The notes under the pieces: generated by a model | Databases searched by the model: none | What the model was told of the DNA's origin: nothing | What the model saw: the letters and a program-made list of their open reading frames with translations, nothing else | Part shown: piece after piece, positions 15,650 to 22,121 of the stretch | Numbering within the stretch: position 1 is the first letter of the stretch | How the letters are laid out: every line of letters begins with the position of its first letter | Virus record (IMG/VR): IMGVR_UViG_3300031839_000063 | Coordinates: 1 to 23,033 of that record | Source: a virus | Strand: one strand, 5' to 3' | Length of the DNA stretch: 23,033 bases | Translations under genes and position numbers: made by a program

Positions 15650-17316
15650 AGTAATATCTCCTCGTTTTGTTTTGTTCTGATCCCTATAACATTCTCATAC
15701 TTGCCCTGCTTTTGTAAGACAATCTCTGCTATGTTTTCAAAGGCACCACTGTTTATTAATTCAGCGGCCATCCATGGTTGCTTGGGCGATCCCCACTTCT
15801 CTGCTATCTTCTTCCACTTACGTACTGCCATGTGGTGTGCTTTGGGATGTCCAAACATCAACGGCATTTTCTTAGGGAAAAATTCATTCTTAACTGTAAA
15901 GATTACTTGACAATACTCACTGCCATTCTGTGACTTGGTTACTGTTGCATAGATGTCAGTGACAGGTTTGTATCTAGGCTTGGCCTTCTCTCTCTCATCA
16001 GATAACACAGCTTGTCTCTCTGCCTTAGTTCTTTTAGCAACTTCTTTTTCTTTCTTAGTCTGTAGTTCTTCAAACTTTTTAGATCCTTCAAACTCTTGAC
16101 CACACTCAATACATTTCTTTGCTGAGGGTAAGTTAATTGCACTACAGTTAGAACATATCTTAGGATGGTATCTAGCTGGAGATGACTGATCAGGTTGTAT
16201 CTCATCAAGACAACCATGCCTAGCTACATTTTCTCCATAGTCAAGTAGTAGGCAGTTGTCTTTCTCCTCGTGCAGTCTCATCCCCCTTCCGCACATTTGA
16301 ACAAACAAGCCAACGCTTTGTGTTGGTCTAAGTAATGCTACGCAGTCAGCTCTTGGAGCATCCCAACCTTCAGTCAGCACACCCACATTACATATAGCAT
16401 GTATAGATCCAGCGTTGAATCTTTTTAATACATCTTCTCTTTTATCTTTTGGTGTCTCACCTGTAACGCATTCAGCTTCGATCCCATAGGTCTTCAAACA
16501 TTGAGTCATTTTCTCTGCATGTAATACTGATACACAAAAGAATACTGTAGCTGTTCTACCTTTGGTATAAGCGTTATCAATCCAGTCATTAATAACCTGT
16601 AAGATCGTATCATCGACCATAGCTATTTTTTCTAGTTCGCTTTCCTTAAAGTCTCCATTCTTAAACTTTAATGCAACAGCTCCTGCATCAATGATGGCAT
16701 CCTCATTCACAGCATAGGCTGATAACCTACACAAAAATCCATTACGGATCAGCTCAGGTATTGATACTGAATAAGCTAGTCCTTTAAAGAAATGATCTTT
16801 ACGATTGCCATAGATATAACCTTGTCCCATACGATATGGTGTGGCAGTACAGCCCATAACCTTCATAGGATTCCTGTCTGATAAGGTTGTTATAATCTTT
16901 TTGTATCTAGTATGAGAGCTTGGCGGTACGTTATGTGCTTCATCTATGATCATGTAATCAAAGCTACCGACAGCATCTAATCTCTTGGGTGATGCTAGGG
17001 TATCTCTACTTGCTATAAGGATCTGTGAATCTATCTCAAAGCGTTTCATTCCTGCTGCCAATACACCCACTGGAGCATCGGGCCATACAGTTTTAAGTTT
17101 AGTCTCTGCTTGTTCTACTAATTCTTTTCTATGAGCCATAACCAAGAACCTAGCTGTAGGATCTTTGGCTAGTATCTCTTTAATAAAATGAGAAAAGATA
17201 ATGGTCTTACCAGCAGCCGTTGGCAGTACGATTAAAGCATGATCCTCTGCTGGACGATTGGCAAACCAATGGTGTAGGGAATCTATTGCATCCCTTTGAT
17301 AGTATCTAAGCTTCAA
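15646..17316 (-). CDS. RadD/YejH-like superfamily 2 helicase, TTG start
   Basis: The 556-aa product has the SF2 motifs in order: YYQRDAID (Q region), LPTAAGKT (31-38), AHRKELV, IIDEAH (DEAH 125-128), GCTATPYRMGQGYIYG (155-170), GVLTEGWDAP and QMCGRGMR (340-347), then a four-Cys zinc finger (388, 391, 402, 405). The TATP(Y/F)R(M/L)G(Q/K)G(Y/W)IY stretch and the zinc finger after motif VI are very close to E. coli RadD (YejH), an SSB-interacting repair ATPase. The C-terminal about 100 residues (DIYATVTKSQNGSEY, KKMPLMFGHPKAHH) are a separate domain I cannot name. The TTG start overlaps the upstream TGA (TTGA); no usable ATG precedes the Q motif. It probably unwinds or remodels DNA in phage recombination, with the exonuclease encoded next. 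Confidence 0.88.
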   Translation of the reverse strand: MKLRYYQRDAIDSLHHWFANRPAEDHALIVLPTAAGKTIIFSHFIKEILAKDPTARFLVMAHRKELVEQAETKLKTVWPDAPVGVLAAGMKRFEIDSQILIASRDTLASPKRLDAVGSFDYMIIDEAHNVPPSSHTRYKKIITTLSDRNPMKVMGCTATPYRMGQGYIYGNRKDHFFKGLAYSVSIPELIRNGFLCRLSAYAVNEDAIIDAGAVALKFKNGDFKESELEKIAMVDDTILQVINDWIDNAYTKGRTATVFFCVSVLHAEKMTQCLKTYGIEAECVTGETPKDKREDVLKRFNAGSIHAICNVGVLTEGWDAPRADCVALLRPTQSVGLFVQMCGRGMRLHEEKDNCLLLDYGENVARHGCLDEIQPDQSSPARYHPKICSNCSAINLPSAKKCIECGQEFEGSKKFEELQTKKEKEVAKRTKAERQAVLSDEREKAKPRYKPVTDIYATVTKSQNGSEYCQVIFTVKNEFFPKKMPLMFGHPKAHHMAVRKWKKIAEKWGSPKQPWMAAELINSGAFENIAEIVLQKQGKYENVIGIRTKQNEEILL

Positions 17317-17600
17317 TGTAGTATCTTTATTTTTTCTACAGGATCTTCTGATCCTGGTTTTTCAAACCCTAGTATGTCCATGTGATCTTGTACCATACTT
17401 AGTATTAACTCTAAGGCTTCTTTTTGTGTAAAAGAAAACTTAAAGGTAAGATCAACAGCAAATCTTGTTAGTGTAATGATTGCTGATCGTGAGTCTAATT
17501 CTTTCATTGACCAAGCATCAACACATTGTTGCACGTCATCAATAACTGTGTCGCAAGTCTTACTGTCTAAATATTCTATAAATTTTTCTTTGTCTGTCAT
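17313..17600 (-). CDS. 95-aa hypothetical protein of the early operon
   Basis: Not recognised. The 95-aa product is acidic and helical (KEKFIEYLDSKTCDTVIDDV, ELDSRSAIITLTRFAVDLTF, QKEALELILSMVQDHMDIL) with no signal or membrane segment. It begins inside the 3' end of the upstream 63-aa gene (41-base overlap) and its stop overlaps the helicase TTG start, so helicase translation may depend on it. The start at 17600 has a GTGGA-like site; an in-frame ATG at 17510 is a weaker alternative. Confidence 0.6.
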   Translation of the reverse strand: MTDKEKFIEYLDSKTCDTVIDDVQQCVDAWSMKELDSRSAIITLTRFAVDLTFKFSFTQKEALELILSMVQDHMDILGFEKPGSEDPVEKIKILH

Positions 17601-17751
17601 CTTTAGTATCCACGTTTAATAATGTTAGTTTAGCTTCTTTTACTACAGTATCTAACCCAGAGGGTAGGCTGTCAAAGTTTTGATCTAAAGAATCTAATAG
17701 TGATGTCATTGATTCTACTAAAGCATTCGCTTCTCTTTTATCTATTGCCAT
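17560..17751 (-). CDS. 63-aa hypothetical protein of the early operon
   Basis: Not recognised. The 63-aa product (MAIDKREANALVESMTSLLD start) is helical in its first half and basic at its end (DDRQRKIYRIFRQ). The minus strand carries TTTGGAGAAATATAAATG, a good ribosome binding site, which supports it as a real gene despite its size. It is the first gene after the palindrome-rich 110-base region and overlaps the next gene by 41 bases. Confidence 0.55.
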   Translation of the reverse strand: MAIDKREANALVESMTSLLDSLDQNFDSLPSGLDTVVKEAKLTLLNVDTKDDRQRKIYRIFRQ

Positions 17752-17773
17752 TTATATTTCTCCAAAAATACAT

Positions 17774-17793
17774 TAGGGTATACAATAACCCTA
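17774..17793 (-). other. Inverted repeat C (6-bp stem, 8-base loop)
   Basis: TAGGGT (17774-17779) pairs with ACCCTA (17788-17793). On the minus strand it is followed by ATGTATTTTT and then the ribosome binding site of the 63-aa gene. It might be a weak intrinsic terminator or attenuator; the U-run begins four bases after the stem, so this is tentative. A CCTAGG palindrome (17790-17795) overlaps its outer arm. Confidence 0.4.
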
Positions 17794-17801
17794 GGTGCGA
17801 G

Positions 17802-17827
17802 GAGTAGTCTTGGTATTAAGACTACTC
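17802..17827 (-). other. Inverted repeat B (perfect 10-bp stem, 6-base loop)
   Basis: GAGTAGTCTT (17802-17811) and AAGACTACTC (17818-17827) are perfect reverse complements around a 6-base loop. There is no U-tract after it on either strand, so it is not a classic terminator. An 8-bp palindrome, ACTCGAGT (17828-17835), directly adjoins it. Possible roles are mRNA processing or stabilisation between the SSB-like and 63-aa genes, or a DNA site. Confidence 0.6.
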
Positions 17828-17836
17828 ACTCGAGTT

Positions 17837-17864
17837 ATTTATTTACTCTCTCCTGTAAATAAAT
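17837..17864 (-). other. Inverted repeat A (perfect 10-bp A+T stem, 8-base loop)
   Basis: ATTTATTTAC (17837-17846) and GTAAATAAAT (17855-17864) are perfect reverse complements with loop TCTCTCCT. On the minus-strand RNA the loop reads AGGAGAGA, which looks like a ribosome binding site, though no gene start follows at the right distance. It begins at the stop codon of the SSB-like gene. Confidence 0.5.
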
Positions 17865-18364
17865 TATTTGTCCCAATCGAAATCATCGTCAGCTGACTTT
17901 GATTCTTCTTTAGGACTTTGCGAAGGAACTGACTTACTGCTTGTCTCAACTGCAAGAAACTTAGCAATCTTGTTCTTGTCGTCCCACTTCGTTCCGTCTC
18001 CCTTATCTCTACCAACTTCAACACTGACCTTGGCTTTGAAAGGAATGTTCAACATGCTCTCTAACTGTTCAAGACCAAAGGCATCAACATCAGCTTCCAT
18101 GCCCATGGATCTTCTCCAGTCTCTTATTCTGCTGATAGATACGTTTAACCCAGCTCCTTCGAGCATGAATGTTTCCCATATCTTACGACCTGAATGAGAA
18201 GGGCCTGTCACATCAAAGGTAATTGATAAATATCTATCACCCTTAGCACTAGTTTTATTCTCCCATCCAGTAGCTACAAATTCGTAGTCACCGACTGGCA
18301 TTAGATCAAACGATCCACCTGTATCCTCGACATCAGTCAAGTTTAAATTAAAATCATCAGACAT
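17864..18364 (-). CDS. DUF669-type SSB-like protein with acidic C-terminal tail
   Basis: The 166-aa product (MSDDFNLNLTDVEDTGGSFD start) contains LMPVGDYEFVATGWENKTSA, GDRYLSITFDVTGPSHSGRK, IWETFML and FKAKVSVEVGRDKGDGTKWD, the pattern of the DUF669 family that occurs beside phage annealing proteins and is thought to bind ssDNA. The Ser/Lys-rich linker and final ADDDFDWDK resemble the acidic partner-recruiting tip of bacterial SSB. The ATG lies one base after the Sak4-like gene stop, with AAGGAG inside that gene's end, so the two are co-translated. It probably coats ssDNA made by the operon's nuclease and helicase and recruits partners by its tail. Family call good, ssDNA binding inferred. 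Confidence 0.75.
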   Translation of the reverse strand: MSDDFNLNLTDVEDTGGSFDLMPVGDYEFVATGWENKTSAKGDRYLSITFDVTGPSHSGRKIWETFMLEGAGLNVSISRIRDWRRSMGMEADVDAFGLEQLESMLNIPFKAKVSVEVGRDKGDGTKWDDKNKIAKFLAVETSSKSVPSQSPKEESKSADDDFDWDK

Positions 18365-18365
18365 A

Positions 18366-19124
18366 TTATTCTCCTTTTTTAGATTTTAAAGATTCTTTAA
18401 ATGCAGACATGAACGCTGTCCAATCAAGATCCAAGGGAGCATTCCCTAAATCAACTCGACTCTTGGCATCAAATGCTGCGGTGTATTTATGAAACAACTT
18501 ACGCTTGCCGTATGACACAGCCCTGGTTGTTTCCTTAAAACCCTGTCCGCTAGTACGAGTTGATACCTCGTAGTTTGCAAACAGGTTGAAGTCTACCCAC
18601 TCACGTATCATCGCTGATACTTTCTTATGAGTAGCCATCTCCCAACGATCATAGGGCTCACGCTCTGGATCATTAAAAGTTCTTATGCCTACATGAGATA
18701 GTAAGATGATGTGCATCTTCTTCTTTTGTAGGGCATCAAACATTCTTAGCAGTCTGCCGAATAACTCAGCAGATTCTGTAAAACCTTTTCCATATCCCAT
18801 GGACTCAATAGATTTCTGACCATGAATCTGACATACCTTTTGCTGTACTAATTTCTCAGCCCAGTCAGTTGTATCAAAGACCACTGTCTTGTAGTCATGA
18901 TCTTCTTCATACAAAGTTTTGATTTGTATTAGTATGTCGTCATAACTTTCACACAAAGGAAAGGATGCTGTATCTATATAGTTAGTACCAGCTTCTGTCT
19001 TTATAAAGATAGGGTTTGGTGCTTGACTTGCAAAGGTAGTTTTACCAATGCCATCTGTACCAGATAGGTTTATTTTAATTGAAGGGATTTGTATCCCTGT
19101 GGTTACGCTATTCAACAGGCTCAT
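18366..19124 (-). CDS. Sak4-like RecA-fold ATPase, single-strand annealing protein
   Basis: The 252-aa product has Walker A GTDGIGKT (22-29), an acidic residue after it (FIKTEAG), Walker B TVVFDTTDW (Asp84) and a sensor-like LLSHVGIRTF (His144), followed by a region typical of AAA_24/Sak4 proteins (THKKVSAMIREWVDFNLFAN). Sak4 proteins are shortened RecA/Rad51 relatives used by phages to anneal or exchange strands, usually with a cognate SSB-like partner, which is the next gene here. The ribosome binding site AAGGAG precedes ATG 19124. It overlaps the upstream 57-aa gene by 17 bases. The ATPase fold is certain; the Sak4 role is well supported by size and neighbours. Confidence 0.85.
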   Translation of the reverse strand: MSLLNSVTTGIQIPSIKINLSGTDGIGKTTFASQAPNPIFIKTEAGTNYIDTASFPLCESYDDILIQIKTLYEEDHDYKTVVFDTTDWAEKLVQQKVCQIHGQKSIESMGYGKGFTESAELFGRLLRMFDALQKKKMHIILLSHVGIRTFNDPEREPYDRWEMATHKKVSAMIREWVDFNLFANYEVSTRTSGQGFKETTRAVSYGKRKLFHKYTAAFDAKSRVDLGNAPLDLDWTAFMSAFKESLKSKKGE

Positions 19125-19281
19125 AGTTTTGCACTCCTTGTGACATCATTTCGTCTGTTATGGTTTCTACATCGTCAACAATCATTAATATTTTATTAAC
19201 CCAAGCTTTGTGTAAACCTGGTGCAACATCTCTTTTGATACGATCACGTATCTCTTGTACTACATCATTGTGTGAAATCAT
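19108..19281 (-). CDS. 57-aa hypothetical protein between the 148-aa and Sak4-like genes
   Basis: This small gene is easy to miss. Reading the minus strand from ATG 19281 gives MISHNDVVQEIRDRIKRDVA, then a helical remainder (KAWVNKILMIVDDVETITDE, MMSQGVQNYEPVE) to a TAG at 19108-19110. The start has a good AAAAGGAG site and overlaps the upstream TGA as ATGA; the end overlaps the Sak4-like start by 17 bases. It fills an otherwise unexplained gap in a tightly packed operon. No family is recognised; its charged helical make-up suggests a small binding partner. Confidence 0.7.
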   Translation of the reverse strand: MISHNDVVQEIRDRIKRDVAPGLHKAWVNKILMIVDDVETITDEMMSQGVQNYEPVE

Positions 19282-19724
19282 TTCTCAGCTCCTTTTAATG
19301 GATCAACGAACTGGATGTATGGTCGTTCATTAATCTTGGTTTGTAATCCTTCTTGAAACTTATCAAAGATGTCTTGATGATTTGCTTCTATCATTTTAGA
19401 TAGAGCAGTATCTTCTTTGTATACAGTTGTGAAAGGAAATAGATCTTCAGGTATCTCGTCTTTTACTTTAGATAAAAAACTCTGATCCCATGATCTTGTT
19501 ATTTTATAATTAACTCGTAAGTCTTTTGGTATGACACCATTAAGATGTACCCGAGTAGATCCGCCAGTGTTAGAAAGTCTGTTGACTTGCTTATGCACAT
19601 CGGGATGTTTGGTGATTGCAAAATCAAGCTGTGCACTTTGTTCTTTTAGTTCAGCTTGTTTTGCTAGATTCTTTTTCTTCTCCATCAAAAGTTGAGGTAG
19701 AGATAGCGTAGAATAGTCTTTCAT
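19278..19724 (-). CDS. 148-aa hypothetical protein, first gene of the recombination operon
   Basis: The product begins MKDYSTLSLPQLLMEKKKNL, with an N-terminal coiled-coil-like helix (LAKQAELKEQSAQLDFAIT), then a mixed domain (RVHLNGVIPKDLRVNYKITR, IPEDLFPFTTVYKEDTALSK, HQDIFDKFQEGLQTKINERP). The C-terminal pattern recalls small phage early proteins near recombination genes, but I do not assign a family. The frame is open to ATG 19736, yet ATG 19724 is preferred because GGAG (19731-19734) is six bases before it and the predicted promoter leaves almost no leader for 19736. As first gene of the operon it is probably made early. Confidence 0.65.
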   Translation of the reverse strand: MKDYSTLSLPQLLMEKKKNLAKQAELKEQSAQLDFAITKHPDVHKQVNRLSNTGGSTRVHLNGVIPKDLRVNYKITRSWDQSFLSKVKDEIPEDLFPFTTVYKEDTALSKMIEANHQDIFDKFQEGLQTKINERPYIQFVDPLKGAEK

Positions 19725-19730
19725 ATAAGG

Positions 19731-19734
19731 CTCC
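19731..19734 (-). promoter_or_regulatory. Ribosome binding site deciding the start at 19724
   Basis: GGAG on the minus strand, six bases before ATG 19724, overlaps the alternative ATG at 19736. It makes the downstream ATG the likelier start. Confidence 0.55.
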
Positions 19735-19754
19735 ATTTTTTAAATACAAGATAG

Positions 19755-19782
19755 ATGATACGCCTATGAAAAATATTGTCAA
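19755..19782 (-). promoter_or_regulatory. Sigma70-type promoter of the minus-strand operon
   Basis: On the minus strand a perfect TTGACA (19777-19782) is followed by a 16-base spacer and TATCAT (19755-19760, one mismatch to TATAAT). Transcription would start near 19748, about 25 bases before ATG 19724. It is the best promoter match in the window and fits immediate-early transcription by host RNA polymerase. Confidence 0.75.
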
Positions 19783-19799
19783 CACTTTTGTAATAAAAT

Positions 19800-19818
19800 T
19801 CTTTACTTATTGTAAAGA
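19800..19818. promoter_or_regulatory. Operator-like inverted repeat
   Basis: TCTTTAC (19800-19806) and GTAAAGA (19812-19818) form a perfect 7-bp inverted repeat with a 5-base centre, between the divergent genes and 17 bases upstream of the minus -35 box. Size and symmetry fit a dimeric HTH repressor site; the obvious candidate is the HTH protein encoded at 19933. A weak plus-strand promoter (TTGTAA 19810-19815, GATATT 19832-19837) would overlap it. Inference only. Confidence 0.5.
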
Positions 19819-19837
19819 GCAATGTTAAGATGATATT

Positions 19838-19914
19838 TGGTATGAGTTAATGAAGTTATATATCAAATATAAAACTCCTCACTCAACCCCCTATAAGAGC
19901 ATTAACTTATACCA
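19838..19914. repeat. Long inverted repeat, 15-bp arms, 47-base centre
   Basis: TGGTATGAGTTAATG (19838-19852) and CATTAACTTATACCA (19900-19914) are reverse complements at 14 of 15 positions; the odd pair would be G-U in RNA. The centre holds a second pair, ATATTTG (19833-19839) with CAAATAT (19864-19870), which competes with the left arm. The right arm ends eight bases before AAGGAG of the HTH gene. It may be two operator half-sites, a leader RNA structure, or part of a replication origin beside the primase gene. Confidence 0.6.
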
Positions 19915-19932
19915 TTCTATATAAGGAGAACT

Positions 19933-20130
19933 ATGGAACTTAAAGACTACATTGTTAAAAGAGGTGAAGATAAGTTAGCCAAAGACTTAGGTGTATCTAT
20001 TGATACTGTTAGATCTTGGCGATACGGAACCAGGCAACCCTCAGTCAATCAAGCTAAGAAACTTATTAAGATGACAGGCTATGCTTTAGGTTGGGAAAAC
20101 ATTTATGGATCAGTAGACGAATGCCAATAG
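19933..20130 (+). CDS. Small HTH (Cro-like) DNA-binding protein
   Basis: The 65-aa product reads as a compact helix-turn-helix domain: GEDKLAKDLGVSIDTVRSWR gives helix, turn (GVS) and recognition helix, followed by YGTRQPSVNQAKKLIKMTG and GWENIYG. The size fits Cro-type regulators. The ribosome binding site AAGGAG (19923-19928) precedes ATG 19933. It sits beside a divergent control region with two inverted repeats and heads the primase operon, so it most likely represses one or both divergent promoters. It overlaps the primase start by ten bases. Confidence 0.8.
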   Translation: MELKDYIVKRGEDKLAKDLGVSIDTVRSWRYGTRQPSVNQAKKLIKMTGYALGWENIYGSVDECQ

Positions 20131-22121
20131 AAATAAAACCAAACACAGTCGGACAAGACATAGCTAATGATGAGCGTAAAGATATGCTCATGTCATATCA
20201 TGAAAATAATTTTCATCTAATACCATGCGGATCTACAAACGACATCATACCTGAATACTTTAAAAGCAGACATCCCTTTGAAGACGATATGGTTTTACAA
20301 AAGCGTTGGTCAAAAACACCAAGAGTAAAATGGGCTGACTATATAGAGAAGCAACCTACTCTTAATGAAGTCAAGCAATGGTATCTACAATTTAAAGATT
20401 GCAACTGGGCTGCTATCACAGGCGTAACATTTATAGTGCTAGATGCAGACACCCAAGAGGCATGTGATTTTTGTGAGTCAGGTCAGATAACAAGAACAAT
20501 GTTAAAACAAAAGACACCTCGTGGTGGCTATCATTACTTCTATGCTATCAATGATGATCTAAAGATAAGAAACACTACAGGTAAATTAGATATAAGAGGA
20601 GAGGGTGGCTATGTCATGGTCAGTCCTTCTGTTAATTATCAGTTCGAAGTAGTTGAAGGAGCTGTCGTAGATTCACTTGATGATTTACCTACTCTTAGTA
20701 GTCAAGACATGAATATTATCTATGACTATAACAACACAGGTAAGATCAACACAGAAAGTAAGACACCACTAACAACAGATGGTGTGCAAACAGGAATGCG
20801 AAACGACACCCTTGCTAGGCTAGTAGGTAAATGGATACTAGAAGGTTGGGGCATGAGAGAAGTTGTAATCAAAGCATTAGATTGGAATCAAACAAACAAC
20901 CCACCTATGAGTGTGCAAGAAGTATTAAATACAACTCAAAGCATTTGTGCTGGACACTTGAAAAGAAATCCTGAAGAAGAAAGCGGTATACAAAAATGGA
21001 ATACAAGTCAGTGGCAGATACAATTAACAGATGATTTAAAAGAAATCATGGATCAAGAAGATCCTATAATAAAAGCTAAGGATGATATACAAAGCGATCC
21101 TCTTGGACTCAAATCATTTAACGATCCCTTTTGGGATTCAATGGACAGCAGTAGGATTGAGCAGTATTGGGGAGATGCTTTTGTCTTTGAACAATCCAGA
21201 GTCTTACTGCTAGGTAAACCAAAGATAGGTAAGTCGCATTGGCTAGGAGCATTCGCGGCAGCAGCTACTACAGGCACAGACTTTATGGGTATGAGTTTCT
21301 CAAGACCTATCAAAGTAATGTGGCTACAAGCAGAGATCATTCATGAGTTCTTAAAGAAAAGAATTGAGATGTATTATCAACCCTATCATCATGATCCTGA
21401 ACTATACAACTTAGGTAAGTCAAACCTTATAGCATCAGGTAGATTAAGAAAGAACATCATGAGGGACAGCGACATAGATGCTATCGCAGAGAGTATAGAG
21501 TTTCATAAACCAGACTTGGTAATGATAGATCCTATTATTAATTTCTTTAGTGGAGAAGAGAACTCCAACTCAGAGATACATGAGATGTTATCAAGAGTAG
21601 ATAAACTTATTGAACTATATAAAGTAGCAGTGATCATTGCTCACCATACTGGTAAAGAAAGGGCAGATGATTTATCTTTCATGTCAGCTAGGGGCGGTAG
21701 TGCTTTCGCTGGGTGGATGGATTCAGGTGTTAAGCTGTCAGGTAAGAAACCAAACATAACATTATTCTATGAAGCTCGTAATGCAAGAGAACCTGATCAG
21801 CATTTAGCATACTTTGATTTTGAAAAAGGATACTTCAAGGTAGTAGATGCACAAGACAGTCCTGATGAGGTAGAGATTGCAAGAGTAGTAGCATCAGGTA
21901 TGAGCAAACAAAAGTTTTATACAAGACAAGAACTAGAACTATTAGCAAGAAAAACTCTTAAAGAAAATGAGATGGCATCAGGAGAGAGGGCCGCTCGTTA
22001 TGCAGTAAGTTATGTGCAGAAGTATCTAGGCGAAAGAGTAAAGAATCATAACGTACCTGGTAAGAATACTTGGTATTATTTAGCAGACAATGAAATGAAA
22101 CGACCTTGGAAAGATGATTAA
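20121..22121 (+). CDS. PrimPol-PriCT-helicase replication protein
   Basis: The 666-aa product combines three modules. The N-terminal bifunctional primase/polymerase (PF09250-like) shows IVLDADT (Asp108, Asp110), RGGYHYFY (His138) and KLDIRGEGGYVMVSPS (157-170). A PriCT-like helical domain follows (about 225-280, GMRNDTLARLVGKW, PPMSVQEVLN). The C-terminal RecA-fold helicase (AAA_25/RepA-like) has Walker A GKPKIGKS (365-372), Walker B DLVMID (Asp470), VIIAHHTGK and SARGGSAFAGWMDSG. It probably primes and unwinds at the phage origin. ATG 20121 is chosen, overlapping the HTH stop; the TTG at 20091 would lie deep in the HTH gene. It overlaps the next gene by eight bases (ATGATTAA). Confidence 0.9.
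   Translation: MPIEIKPNTVGQDIANDERKDMLMSYHENNFHLIPCGSTNDIIPEYFKSRHPFEDDMVLQKRWSKTPRVKWADYIEKQPTLNEVKQWYLQFKDCNWAAITGVTFIVLDADTQEACDFCESGQITRTMLKQKTPRGGYHYFYAINDDLKIRNTTGKLDIRGEGGYVMVSPSVNYQFEVVEGAVVDSLDDLPTLSSQDMNIIYDYNNTGKINTESKTPLTTDGVQTGMRNDTLARLVGKWILEGWGMREVVIKALDWNQTNNPPMSVQEVLNTTQSICAGHLKRNPEEESGIQKWNTSQWQIQLTDDLKEIMDQEDPIIKAKDDIQSDPLGLKSFNDPFWDSMDSSRIEQYWGDAFVFEQSRVLLLGKPKIGKSHWLGAFAAAATTGTDFMGMSFSRPIKVMWLQAEIIHEFLKKRIEMYYQPYHHDPELYNLGKSNLIASGRLRKNIMRDSDIDAIAESIEFHKPDLVMIDPIINFFSGEENSNSEIHEMLSRVDKLIELYKVAVIIAHHTGKERADDLSFMSARGGSAFAGWMDSGVKLSGKKPNITLFYEARNAREPDQHLAYFDFEKGYFKVVDAQDSPDEVEIARVVASGMSKQKFYTRQELELLARKTLKENEMASGERAARYAVSYVQKYLGERVKNHNVPGKNTWYYLADNEMKRPWKDD

Noticed and set aside
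15554-15910. 118-codon plus-strand open frame
   Set aside because: It lies antisense across the well supported helicase and exonuclease genes and has no upstream ribosome binding site or family features.
15939-16217. Minus-strand open frame within the helicase gene
   Set aside because: It is out of frame inside the RadD-like gene; the helicase frame is intact, so there is no frameshift.
20091-20120. TTG 20091 as start of the primase gene
   Set aside because: It would add ten residues inside the HTH gene; ATG 20121 gives the usual short overlap.
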